Of a stretch of 64,000 bases of DNA, positions 51,863 to 62,258 are shown one piece after another. The stretch is from the NCBI GenBank assembly GCA_035578155.1, contig JAPWDM010000008.1, forward strand, positions 25,692,598 to 25,756,597, given 5' to 3'. The notes under the pieces were generated by a model. The model had not been told where the DNA came from. It saw only the letters and a list, made by a program, of their open reading frames with translations, and ran no database searches. A program made the translations under genes and the position numbers. This stretch comes from Brachynemurus nebulosus (Eukaryota > Arthropoda > Insecta > Neuroptera > Myrmeleontidae). Every line of letters begins with the position of its first letter. Within the stretch, counting starts at the first letter, position 1.

Positions 51863-52372
51863 ATGGCTGATGTGGCGATTGTTGATTTTCAAGGATTTCA
51901 AAATACAACAAAAGCTAGTTTCTATACAAAAGAATTGGCTATACTGAAATTTAATGTCGGTAAAGAATATTACAACGATGACTACACACTACAACATTAT
52001 GTATTTAAATCACCAATTCCATTTTGTAGTTTGAGTGAAAAGGATCAACAGACTGCCCGGTGGTTACGAAAAAATCATCATGGATTCTCTTGGATGGATG
52101 GTCACATCGACTATGATCAGTTGCAATATATTCTAATGGACTCATTACGCTCAGCTCGAATAATCTACGTAAAGGGTGAAGAAAAAGTTCGATATCTTAA
52201 GCAACTACTCCCGTCAATGGTCGTAATGAATCTTGAAGAAGCGCTCGACTGTCCTAAGCTGCGGGTCATGGTAACAACTTACAACAGCCCTCGATGTGGA
52301 AGTCATTTATCTGGACATTGTGCATTACAAAACGTTATATCTATGTACAAACACTATTGTTATAATATATAA
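51863..52372 (+). CDS. right-end conserved protein, possible degenerate DEDD-type nuclease fold
   Basis: 169 residues, intact. The N-terminus ADVAIVDFQGF followed by YTKELAILKF looks like the first strands of a DEDDh exonuclease, with D-x-Q in place of D-x-E. KNHHGFSWMDGHIDYDQLQY and RIIYVKGEEKVRYLKQLLP form a conserved middle. A C/H-rich end (CGSHLSGHCALQNV) could bind zinc. I have seen such proteins recur near Polinton ends in insects. The nuclease reading is inference, and activity is doubtful without the acidic residue. It is the last plus-strand gene before the right terminal repeat. Confidence 0.55.
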   Translation: MADVAIVDFQGFQNTTKASFYTKELAILKFNVGKEYYNDDYTLQHYVFKSPIPFCSLSEKDQQTARWLRKNHHGFSWMDGHIDYDQLQYILMDSLRSARIIYVKGEEKVRYLKQLLPSMVVMNLEEALDCPKLRVMVTTYNSPRCGSHLSGHCALQNVISMYKHYCYNI

Positions 52373-52579
52373 TTTTAATAAAAATAATTTTTGAGAAATA
52401 AGTGTGTTTTTATATTTTGAGGAATAAGGTATACATAAATAAAAAATATATATATTTTCAAAAATTTATTAGCAAACAATATAAAATAACAAACAATTTC
52501 TTAATTATGATCAACATAGTGTATACATTTGTGTTGATTCTCATTGGTAGAATCATTCCATTTCATTCAAGTACTACAA

Positions 52580-52850
52580 GAAGGATCATAGTGTGCAGAA
52601 TTGTAATACTCCACCAAATTAATTTCTCTGAATTCTATCGAAAAGGTTTTTCCTACAACGCCGGTGTTCACAACAGCCATGTTAGGTGAGTTTTTTAACC
52701 ATTCAAATTTTTGGGTATCCATATTGTCGAATCAAATTTCGACTGTAATTGTCTAATTCCGAAAATTTTATACAACTTGTTAATAACCATGTCACCCAAT
52801 TTAATCCAAGGTTTCACCTTTCCCGTTTCATTCAATTGTTTTAGCAATTC
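52580..52850 (-). pseudogene. short decayed ORFs near the right end, unknown
   Basis: Two minus-strand frames of ~50 codons: MELLKQLNETGKVKPWIKLG from ~52850 to ~52690 and MDTQKFEWLKNSPNMAVVNT from ~52730 to ~52580. They overlap and may be one gene split by a shift. The first, with YKIFGIRQLQSKFDSTIWIP, resembles a small OB-fold-like protein seen near some insect Polintons; that is a weak impression only. Confidence 0.3.
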
Positions 52851-53070
52851 CATAGTAACACCGCGATCTTGCTGAGGAACAGCAGCAGCAACAAGCAGCT
52901 TGGTAAGTATTGAATTCCATTGTTCACAGCAACAATTAAATTTTTTACAACAATTAAACAGTACAAATTAAAATCTTTACAACAATTAAACTGATAAGGA
53001 CAACTGATGAGTTTCGCAGAGTTTGGGAGATAACTATAAAATTCGTAAGTAATGAAGGGTATATATATAT

Positions 53071-53622
53071 AAAAGTCACGTTGTTTAGACATGTGATCTT
53101 AAAACAAGAATTTTCCAGTATTTGTTCTAGAAAAATCATGTGACGTTAATATGTGCAATCAAGGTTATGCCTAGTCTAAATAGTAAATGATGCAATCGGA
53201 AAATTAATCTTATACATATGGTTAAATATCCGGTTCCCACAAATGTGTAAATAACATAACATGATGTAATCACGTGAACGGAAAACTTTGAGCAAAACCT
53301 ATTTGAAAGTTGATTGAAACATGTTTGTACACTTAATTAACATACAGATCAAAATGTTAATTGTTAGAATACATTCGACATTTAATACATCCAGAGCCAG
53401 TGTACGTCACAGTGTAGTGGTTAGCACTCCCGCTTCGTAAAATAAAGTACCAAAGATCGAATACACCAGCCGACTGAATTTTATTTATTTTAAATATTAT
53501 TACTTATTAATATAAGCAATCTACACAGCATAGCTATGTTATTTCTCCATAAGGTGGTGGGTGGTGGGCAATGTTAATTTTCCATAAGGTGATGGCCGGT
53601 GAACTGTCGAAAATACACTACT
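53071..53622 (-). repeat. Polinton terminal inverted repeat, right end
   Basis: Reverse complement begins AGTAGTGTATTTTCGACAGT and matches 33731-34400, with one ~70-bp deletion and point changes. Together with TACTGT it defines the right end of the element. Confidence 0.88.
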
Positions 53623-53628
53623 TACTGT
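53623..53628. repeat. 6-bp target duplication, right copy (TACTGT)
   Basis: Identical to 33725-33730. Beyond it the outer PLA2/pX gene ends a few bases away. Confidence 0.9.
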
Positions 53629-53633
53629 TGTTG

Positions 53634-54464
53634 TCAATACACATTTCTTTTATTATTTCCTTGTGTGTGTGGACTTAAGTATAACCCATATCCCTTTTTA
53701 TATGGCTTAAAAACAATTGCTTTTCCCTGTTTCAAATTTAATTCAACTTCTTTGTTATGACGTTTGTTTTCTTCTAAAAATTCACAAGCTTTTTTAGCAT
53801 CACTAATCGTTTTAGCGATACTGCTAACACCGCCTGCTAAACTACCAACAGCGGAAAGGCCAGCAAGAAGAGGTATTAAAAATGGTAGCGCTCCACCAAT
53901 TTTTTTAGGAACCGGTATCACTCTTGGTATTTAAATATTTCTTTTTCCATATTTATATACACTTCTTTTAGCTGCCAACAACGCATTTTTTATAATTTGA
54001 TTAATATTTTTTGCATTTTTTTCTCTTAATGCTTTGCGAGACGATTGTATTATTTTACTTAACGGAATTTCCTTTTTTGTTTTCACTTTCAGTTTCCCAC
54101 CCATCTTTGTTTTAGCCTTCATAATGTTTGTCACAAAACAAGCTGCTGATTTTTCACCCAAGCTGGTGTCTTTTGGTTTAACGCGTTCCCAAGCTTTTTC
54201 AATTAAACGTTTGTCGGCTTCCCTCCTTTCAAGTGAATCAGATGTTTTAGAATAAGCAATGTCGTGTTCGAGACAAGCTTTTTCTAGTTGATTTATTGGA
54301 ATATCACCTTGATTTAAACGTTTCTGTAATTTTGTTCCTGGTCCACGAAACTTGTAAAATGGTAAATGAATTTCCACTGGTAATTTATTAATTAATGTAT
54401 TGAGTAAACCTTTTCCTTGAATAACTTTTAATCGACTGATTGTTTTTTTTGTCTGTTTGTTCAT
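53634..54464 (-). pseudogene. PLA2 / pX-like protein, outer copy, one in-frame stop
   Basis: Collinear with the inner protein at 48459-49295. The PLA2 part (54464-53931) has FRGPGTKL and CLEHDIAYSK with catalytic His-Asp. A TAA at 53928-53930 interrupts the frame. Reading on in the same frame gives IPVPKKIGGALPFLIPLLAG, the hydrophobic pX-like segment, and PYKKGYGLYLS. The alternative that PLA2 and pX are two genes here is less likely, because the frame is kept and the inner copy is one ORF. The 3' end abuts the inner Polinton's insertion site. Confidence 0.8.
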
Positions 54465-54638
54465 TTTTTACAAAAAAACTTAAATTTTTTTAGTTTTTAA
54501 TATATGACAACTTTTTTTCAATAGTGAAGGTCCGTCGCAATGATCCGACCACGTTGGTAAATTGTAGTGTTCGGAACAGTGTTGTTCTCCAATTCGCTGT
54601 TTTTTCGCAAATAAATAGTAAAACACTCGGAGACACAT

Positions 54639-54730
54639 TCTTAAAAGTAAATAAACGTATAAATACTCGAGTAGACTTATTCTGTCTCAGTATATTGTAA
54701 AAATTAAATTTGCAAAACAGTCCGTGAGTT
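54639..54730 (+). promoter_or_regulatory. upstream copy of the outer ATPase promoter and start region
   Basis: TTAAAAGTAAATAAACGTAT, TATAAATACTCGAGTAGAC, a TCAGTATATT initiator and the following ~30 bp repeat at 56979-57070 with few changes. TATA to initiator spacing is about 30. The two copies flank ~2.25 kb that the inner Polinton lacks. Confidence 0.6.
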
Positions 54731-56978
54731 GTGACGAATTAAATTCGACACATTATTGAATTCTTTGGAAAACGATTATAAACGAACATTAAATTAATTA
54801 ATAATTAATCGATTTGCAAAAATGTCAGAATACTGACATCTAACATTTGTGTTTGAAGTTAATATCAGTCCAATATCCTCTGTGGTCCAATATGTCAGAT
54901 CATAGAATTCAATAAAAATCAATTATATATATAAATGCCATCTAGTGGTATGTTTTCAAATTGACGTTTACATTTCGTATTACCATCACATATTTTTTTT
55001 TACAGAAATCTGAAAAGTTTAGTTAACGCTTTGTCCATTGTTTGATCGAACCTTTATTTCAAAATTAATTAACATACAAATTATATAACAGATAATTAAA
55101 AATAAGTAACTTATATTAATTAAAAACAATACACTCACTCTTCTTCAAGCGACCGCGGTGATGTTAACATCAAACAAAAAAATGTAAAAAAAAAAGGGGA
55201 GTTGGTCAAGATGTAAATTAGAAATTGTAATGTTATTATTGAAAAAGGAAAAATGCATCATTATTAAGATAAGTAATATTTTATTGTAATTAAAATTTGG
55301 AAATTTATTTAAATAATATGAAAACAATTTAAAATTAATGTGTATAAGCAAAATAATAACTTAATATAATAATATAATTAAATGGAATAATAGCATGTAA
55401 GTAAAATTTAATTTAAATATTTAACGTCGTCTTGTACTTTAGCATTCATTCGAAATTCAAAAAAATTTCGGGGATTCAGCAAAAAGTCTACGACTCAAAA
55501 TTTAGTTAATTTGTAATTTAAAAAGGGTATAGGTAAATTTAGCTAATTGTGTAGATTTATATTTAGATTAACGTTAAGTAAATTTCCAAATATATACTGA
55601 TTGTGTGTATAGTTTAATTATTATCAAATCACGTAACTATTTCCGGTTTAGGAAAACAAAATTTGAACATGTGCAACTCTTAGGATTATTTCGATATCTG
55701 GTCGAATCTTTTAAATCATATAGAGCTTTAGTAAAATTTAACCTGCAACGTTATTTTCTAAAAAATTTCAATTTAAATCTGATTTTATTTTTGGCCATCT
55801 GTAATTCTGAAATTTCCAAAAGGCGTTCAATTGTGTCTGGACAGGGGTAAACGCTGGCAGGCTAAATTTAATTTAGTTTGCTCCCTCGTATGAAATCCGA
55901 CACGTATATCACAATAAAATTGCAATAGTTTTCTCGTCGTAAAAATTTTTCTTTCCGATTTCTCTTCAAGAAATCGAAGGAGCACGTTTGGGTAAATGAA
56001 GCCGTATTTTAGGCCCGACTCGTCTCGTATTTAAGTGCAACTTAGACACTTTAATTATAGCTAAAAAACAATTAAAATAAAAAGGAAAAAAAACAAAAAA
56101 ATCGAAAAATAAAAAAAAAAAAAATTATTTTTAATTAATGAACTCAAACAAAGTTTAATATTGACTAATTTACAATTTCATGAAATTTGATATTTATGGA
56201 AATACACTTACAAAGTATTCTAGTCATAAATTTTAAAAGGAAAATCGGTACAGTTATAAAATTCATATTAGCGACTTTAATTTAATTTGATTAACAACAC
56301 ATTTTCAAAAAAAAATCTTTATAACGATATTTAAAAAATTATTCTGTAAATTTCGAAACTCCAATTTATATTTAAGTGAAAGCTGTACAATTTACTAATT
56401 CATGTGGTAATACATTTCCTTAGCTAGCACACGCGATATACTTAAATATCGTGCGTCTCAGTTTGAAAGGTATCGCCACATCAAAGAACTAAGATGCAAA
56501 TTCTATTTTAAAACCTATCATATAAAATTAATTTGGATCGGTATTTCAGCCATTCAAAAATAACCAAGAAACATTTGTGTGAATTCTCAAAACTAGTAAT
56601 TATTCATTGTCGTAACATTTTAAAGATTTCAAATATTGTAACTCAAAATTATTTCTAGTCATCCTTTATTGTAATAAATTGTAGTTGATAAACTTCGTAT
56701 TTCTAATTTAAAACCACCCTTTGCAGTCAAAAGGAATTTCAGGTTATTTGGGGATCTTGTGGTTTTGGGAAAACGATCTGCGACTCTGCTGATCGAAACC
56801 CCAATCAACCCGAAAAGTAGCACCCAAAGCCCGAATACTTATAACTCCAAGAAATTCAATTTAATCAACAACTAATATCTATAAATAATAATAATAATAA
56901 TAATATTCCCATCTAATAAATAATAATAACCAATAATTCAATAATTAAAATTTTTTAATTTAATTTTTTGCTACAGAG
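54731..56978. other. ~2.25-kb insertion between outer PLA2/pX and ATPase, no gene seen
   Basis: In the inner Polinton these two genes are 120 bp apart; here they are 2.6 kb apart. The extra DNA is AT-rich with an (ATA)n run at ~56885-56905 and no supportable ORF. It is bounded by the ~85-bp direct repeats. It could be an LTR-like or other non-autonomous element, or a tandem duplication with later filling; unresolved. Confidence 0.5.
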
Positions 56979-57041
56979 TTTAAAAGTAAATGAACGTATA
57001 AATACTCGAGTAGACTTTTTCTGTCTCAGCATATTGTAAAA
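56979..57041 (+). promoter_or_regulatory. outer ATPase promoter
   Basis: TATAAATACTCGAG at ~56998 with a TCAGCATATT initiator at ~57027, followed by the ATG at 57042. Confidence 0.55.
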
Positions 57042-57738
57042 ATGAAATTTGTAAAACAGCCCGAGTTTAAAAGTGAATAACAACGACAATAAATTTTCTA
57101 CAATTAATAATAAAAATTACCAACGACATAGTAAACTTTTTCCTAATACAGTAAGATGTATTATTGCTACTCCATCTGGGGGTGGTAAAACGAATTTGAT
57201 TTTATCATTGTTGGAAAGCAAGAATGGTTTATCATTTGAAAATTTATACATATATTCAAAAACTTTACACCAACCAAAATATATGTGGTTAGCCGAGGTT
57301 TTGAAAAATATAGACGGTATTGGATTTTACACGTTTACGGAAAATGATGAAGTGATTAAGCCAAATCAAGTTAAACCTAATTCAATTGTTATATTTGACG
57401 ATATTTCATGTTCTGGTCAAAGTAATGTAAAATTATTTTTTTCTTATTCCCGACATTTTCTAACAGATGTCATATATGCATGTCAAAGTTATTCAGCAGC
57501 CAGTAAACATCTATTACGAGACAATGCAAATGTTGTAATATTATTCAAATCAGATTATCGAAATACTTTTAATGCATATAGAGATCACGCGTTTTCGGAT
57601 ATGCCCTTTGAAAAATTTTCAGAAATGTGCAACAAGATTTGGGAAAATAACCCATATGGTTTTTTGGCAATATTCAAAGAATGTGGACTTAACGATGGAC
57701 GTTATCGTAGAGGAATCGATGAATATAAAATATTGTAA
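57042..57738 (+). pseudogene. packaging ATPase, outer copy, frameshifted near its start
   Basis: The main frame (57073-57738) has Walker A ATPSGGGKTN and Walker B SIVIFDD, plus ENLYIYSKTLHQPKYMWL and SQ/SY-rich sensor regions, and matches the inner ATPase throughout. The only upstream ATG, at 57042 (MKFVKQPEFKSE then stop), is in a different frame but matches the inner N-terminus in character, so a small indel near 57075 separates start and body. A non-ATG start is the alternative. Its 3' end overlaps the next gene by ~20 bases. Confidence 0.8.
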
Positions 57739-58654
57739 AATTTGTAATATTACTTCAAACAGAGATCAGATCTTTAAGAATACACTTAAAAAATTTCCAA
57801 TCTACTCCAGAATTATAGATAAAGAATCAGTAAAAAATAAAAGAAAAATTATCGAAACCAGTAATGCTATTCGAAATAAATATTTAAACATAAAACGTGG
57901 GCGTTTAGAAATGGATCAAAATCTTAAAGATTTGTGCAAACCGCTTACAGAAGATTTACAAAAGATTGGCGTTAGGAAAGTGGATATTGAAGATGATAGT
58001 GAAAAAAGCGAGAATGGAAAACTTAAATTAGAAAAAAGTGAAGATGAAGCAGAAAGTAGTTTTAATGAGTCTTTTGTAACACCCAGAAAAGATTTAGATG
58101 ATAAAGATACATTATTATCACCACAAAGTTCGAGCAAAGCTATTGAATCACCTCTTAATGTCAGTTATGGTAAACTTTCTAAAAAGTATACGAAGGGTCT
58201 GTTATCAAGGAAAGGTCATGATAAAGGGGATTTGGGAATAAGATTTGGTCAAAATGAATGGAAAATTGGTAAAGAAAAAGTTTTTTTTGATTCAGATGAT
58301 AATTTTACTATTAAGGATAATGTATATAAAGGAAAACCCGGTTTATACGAACTATTATTTAAAAAAGTACCAAAAAGATACACTCAAAATGATTTAATAA
58401 CTTACAAACAAATTCTCGAAGATGCAAAAGCAACAGATGATTTGAATATGAATACTTTTAAATACAAGAATATTTTTCGCAAGTTGTTTGCCAGTCAAAA
58501 AGGAAGTAGGATGTCTGATTTAACTTTTAAGCAGCTGCATAAAACCAATTTTATTTATTACGATAATGTTAACGATCTAATAAACCGCCTAAGATTACTT
58601 TTTTTGCTAGAGAAGCGGGAAAATAATTTTCGGAAAATAAATTTCATGAAATAG
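57719..58654 (+). CDS. conserved Polinton late protein, outer copy
   Basis: 312 residues from the ATG at 57719 (MNIKYCKICNITSNRDQIFK). The N-terminus has C-x2-C. The middle is acidic (VDIEDDSEKSENGKLKLEKS). The C-terminal half matches the inner 365-aa protein: YKGKPGLYELLFKKVPKRYT and TNFIYYDNVNDLINRLRLLF. The last ~12 codons appear to be in the wrong frame: sequence like the inner C-terminus (ending L-D-I-I-E) continues in another frame to ~58689. Otherwise open. Overlaps ATPase. Confidence 0.7.
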   Translation: MNIKYCKICNITSNRDQIFKNTLKKFPIYSRIIDKESVKNKRKIIETSNAIRNKYLNIKRGRLEMDQNLKDLCKPLTEDLQKIGVRKVDIEDDSEKSENGKLKLEKSEDEAESSFNESFVTPRKDLDDKDTLLSPQSSSKAIESPLNVSYGKLSKKYTKGLLSRKGHDKGDLGIRFGQNEWKIGKEKVFFDSDDNFTIKDNVYKGKPGLYELLFKKVPKRYTQNDLITYKQILEDAKATDDLNMNTFKYKNIFRKLFASQKGSRMSDLTFKQLHKTNFIYYDNVNDLINRLRLLFLLEKRENNFRKINFMK

Positions 58655-58703
58655 TCCAACAATTACGTGAATTAGATATAATTGAATAAAAAAAGTAAAT
58701 AAT

Positions 58704-58831
58704 ATGGACCCAAGAGAAGTTTTATTTAAAAAAGGAAAAGTGCTTATTATTGTTGTAATCAGCGTGTGTGTTTTGATTGATAAGTACATGTTTAATAAAC
58801 TGGGAATGTCAAGATTCGTTGACCCAAATTG
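58704..58831 (+). pseudogene. short ORF in the fibre-gene slot, unclear
   Basis: 42 codons (MDPREVLFKKGKVLIIVVIS at the start, one hydrophobic span). It occupies the position of the inner fibre-like gene but similarity is limited to the initial MD and overall position. A 30-base T-run follows at 58889-58918. Possibly a decayed or replaced fibre gene. Confidence 0.3.
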
Positions 58832-58887
58832 ATGATGAGTTTAATAAAAATCTTTCAAGAAAAATTGACGAAAATTTCAACAGAACT

Positions 58888-58920
<33 letters not shown>

Positions 58921-59059
58921 TACAAAGTTTTCAAAATGATAATGTTGGTTACGTAATTACAAAAATGTACGATATGGATGCAAAAATTCAAAAAATAACA
59001 AATTTAACTAGTGTATTAATTAACCAAAAAACAGAAACTAATAAAACTAATGATCCATA

Positions 59060-60047
59060 TTTCTAAAAGTATAAAGTTGAAAATTGACAATGAAAAAGAG
59101 TATACCATAAAGTTGCTGGAGTCTAATGTAAATTATCTACTTGGAGAAATTAAAAAGAACACACATCAAAGTAATCATGAGCAAAATAGACGTCGTGAAT
59201 GAATAGTCGTAGAGTAAGAATGGTTGGAATAGATGAACAATGGCAAGCTGATCTTTGTGATATGACAAAATTTGCAAAATATAATAAGTAATATAAACAT
59301 ATTTTAACAATTATTGACAATTTCTCGAAACAAGCCTGGTGTGTACCATTAAAGACCAAAAGAGGAGAAGAAGTAGCGGAAGCTATGGAATCAATTTTTA
59401 AGCTCAATCGAAAACCGGCCCTATTGCAAACTGATAGACGCTCAGAATTTTTAAACCCTCATTTTAAACGCTTAATGGAAAATATGGTACTAAACACTTT
59501 TCAATTTACTCAAATTTAAAAGCAAGTATAGTCGAAAGATTTAACAGAACTTTAAAAAACTTGATTTGGAAACAATTCAGTATCCGCTCTTCTTACAAAT
59601 GGATTGATATACTGGATGAATTGGTGAAACAATATAATAATACTTACCATAACACTATATAATGAAACCAGCTGAAGTCAATTCAAAGAAAATCGAAGAG
59701 CAGTTACGACATACCGTTTATAATTACAATCAGTATCAAAATAAAAAACAACCAAGATTGAAAAAAAAATGATCATGTTCGTATTAGTAAATTTAAAACT
59801 ACTTTTGAAAAAGGATATACACTGGAAAATTTCTCAAGTACACAAAACTGATCCAGTCACATATTCGTTAATAGACTATGAAAATAAACCTACAGAAGGC
59901 AAATTCTACGATTTCGAGTTGCAAAAAACCAAGAACCCGTCTTTATATCTAATTTCCAAAATTATTAAAAGAAAGGGTGATTCAGCACTGGTGAAATGGA
60001 TGGGTTTCAAAAATCCTTCTTGGATTAAAGAAGATGATATACTATAG
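59060..60047 (+). pseudogene. Polinton integrase with chromodomain, outer copy, broken
   Basis: Recognisable core: WQADLCDM (first Asp), LLQTDRRSEFLN (second Asp), IVERFNRTLK (Glu, in another frame near 59530). The C-terminal frame (59769-60047) has an SH3-like segment and then a chromodomain-like end, YLISKIIKRKGDSALVKWMG, ending in WIKEDDIL. Breaks: TAA at ~59289, shifts near 59480 and 59790, and several stops between. This copy keeps the C-terminal chromodomain that the inner integrase has lost. Chromodomains are known to direct some integrases to marked chromatin. Confidence 0.78.
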
Positions 60048-60455
60048 TTAAATGTAATAAAAATTATATGTATTTTTTTAAATAAAGTAAAAATAAAACA
60101 AGACTTTTTTTTATTTTCCAGTTTTATTAAATTAAATAGTTACAATAAAATAACAAATAAATATTATATGTGTTTCTTAAAATCAACTGAAGAAAAACGT
60201 TCAGTTGTTTTTTTTTCAGTCTCACAATAGTGTTTTATAAAATTATATTATACGTATGTACTTATGTACTACAAACAGTTATTAAAATTAATACTTAAAG
60301 TAATGCTTCAACATAGACAATGTTTTGTTCCTGAATATATGCAATTTCATTGCATTGGCAAGTGGTCCCATATTATAAGAGGATTTTTTAGGGGTAATGA
60401 ACCCCACTTTATAAAACCCCCCTTTATCAAACCCTTAAATTTTACACTAAATTTT

Positions 60456-60519
<64 letters not shown>

Positions 60520-60540
60520 AAAATCAAATATTCAAAATCT
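60048..60540. other. non-coding with (TA)n at ~60461-60517
   Basis: No gene. The right end of the outer Polinton should lie in or after this stretch, but no terminal repeat resembling AGTAGTGTATTTT was found. Confidence 0.5.
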
Positions 60541-60544
60541 TTCC

Positions 60545-60990
60545 AGAAAGGTTTCCAAATTTTTTAGTGGCTGCTCAGGTAGTATTGGTACTTCTAGTTG
60601 AATTGAAGGTGAAACTAAGAATAAATATAAAATAATTAAAATTTAAAAAATGAAAAAACAATTTTTCTTACCTTCGGATTGTTCCAAATCGACAATTTCT
60701 ATTATATCTTGACTGTGAGATATTTCACTGTTATTATTTTCAAACATATGGTAAGGTGTCCTATTTGGTGATGTATTAAAATATGCTTGCTGTGAGTCTA
60801 TGCTATCATGTGATTCACTGCTGTCATCAGAAATAACTATGGTTTTTCTATTATAAATATTTTCTGATGAATAATCAAAATAAGAAATAATTTTACAATT
60901 TTTTAATTTTACTATGTCTTTAAAAGTTACTGGAAATGGGATGGAAGATATGGTGCTAGGAGAAAGATTTGTAGTCCACGATGTAAAAAA
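60545..60990 (-). CDS. two-exon acidic protein fragment, unknown
   Basis: The minus-strand frame from ~60990 to 60672 encodes a Ser/Asp-rich stretch (VISDDSSESHDSIDSQQAYF) ending at a donor, GAAG|GTAAGA. An acceptor TTCTTAG near 60622 leads to a second open piece (VSPSIQLEVPILPEQPLKNL) to ~60545. Its position, divergent to a PolB fragment, matches the left-end genes at 35265 and 40456, but sequence similarity is only in composition. Probably part of a third Polinton left end. The start codon is not identified. Confidence 0.35.
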
Positions 60991-61623
60991 TTCACTATTT
61001 TAGCAGAAAATTTAGAATTAATTGAACAAACTCGAGACGAAATATTTTATAATAGACCAATATACGTGAGATGGACAATACTAGAGTTATTAAAGTATCA
61101 TATGTACTATTTATATTATGATGTTTTTAAGAAAATTTTTAAAAATAAAGTTAAACTTCTGTATAGTGACACAGATTCACTATTAGTTGAGTTGGAAAAC
61201 ATAAATCCATATCAAGTTATGAAAAACAACTTGAATTATTTTGATACATCAGGTTATGATGACAATAATATATTTGGAATTCCGAAAGTCAATAAAAAGA
61301 AATTTGGTTTATTAAAAGATGAATTAAGTGGAATAATAATAACTTGTTATTGTGTTTTGAGACCAAAAATGTATTCATATATTACGTTAGATGATATTGT
61401 AGATAAGCATGCTAAAGGTGTTTCAAAATCTTGTTTATCAAAAATTACGTTTGATGATTATTTAAATACTTTATTTTACAATAATATATTGTGCAGAGAA
61501 ATGACTTTAATACGATCAAAGTATCATGTAATACATTTTACAGTAAAAGTTAATAAAAAAGTTTTGTCTGCCAAAGATGATAAACGTGTACTGATAAATG
61601 ACTACTTTAGCATGATGTCATAA
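60975..61623 (+). pseudogene. polB: DNA polymerase B, C-terminal third, isolated fragment
   Basis: An open frame with the polymerase motif C, KLLYSDTDSLLVEL (Y-S-D-T-D-S). It is followed by CVLRPKMYSYITLDD, KHAKGVSKSCLSKITFDDYL and DDKRVLINDY, the usual end of Polinton PolB. The exonuclease and N-terminal zinc-finger parts are missing. It is on plus, downstream of a plus-strand integrase, whereas the inner element's layout predicts the opposite strand. So it belongs to another, partly deleted Polinton or to an inverted segment. It ends with TAA at 61621-61623. Confidence 0.8.

Positions 61624-62258
<635 letters not shown>

Larger units (their letters stand above)
33731..53622. mobile_element. 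inner Polinton/Maverick (adintovirus-like), 19.9 kb, mosaic
   Basis: Bounded by inverted terminal repeats starting AGTAGTGTATTTT (AG...CT ends, as known for Polintons) and by TACTGT on both sides. Contents in order: left-end ORF(-), PolB 5' half(+), a second terminal repeat, a second left-end ORF(-), a second PolB 5' half(+), integrase(-), fibre-like(-), 365-aa protein(-), ATPase(-), PLA2/pX(+), protease(+), penton(+), small ORF(+), MCP(+) and a right-end ORF(+). The polymerase part of PolB is absent. The element inserted between the PLA2/pX and protease genes of an outer Polinton. Confidence 0.9.
28849..60047 (-). mobile_element. outer Polinton/Maverick, decayed and interrupted
   Basis: Outside 33731-53622, the flanks carry a second copy of the same late-gene cluster in reverse orientation. 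On minus: MCP, small ORF, penton, protease (28849-33730) and PLA2/pX (53634-54464). On plus: ATPase, conserved protein and integrase (57042-60047). Gene order matches the inner element read backwards. Every gene but one has breaks. The two halves join correctly if the inner element and one TACTGT are removed. Outer terminal repeats were not found, so these limits are those of the genes. Confidence 0.8.

Noticed and set aside
39896..53622. Treating the copy-B terminal repeat and the right terminal repeat as one 13.7-kb Polinton
   Set aside because: The six bases before 39896 (TACATT) do not match TACTGT after 53622, and copy B differs from the right end at sites where copy A agrees. The outer genes also join properly only across 33730/53623.
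57572..57718. Upstream extension of the 312-aa protein to 57572
   Set aside because: That stretch overlaps the ATPase coding sequence in another frame; the ATG at 57719 fits the compact gene overlap.
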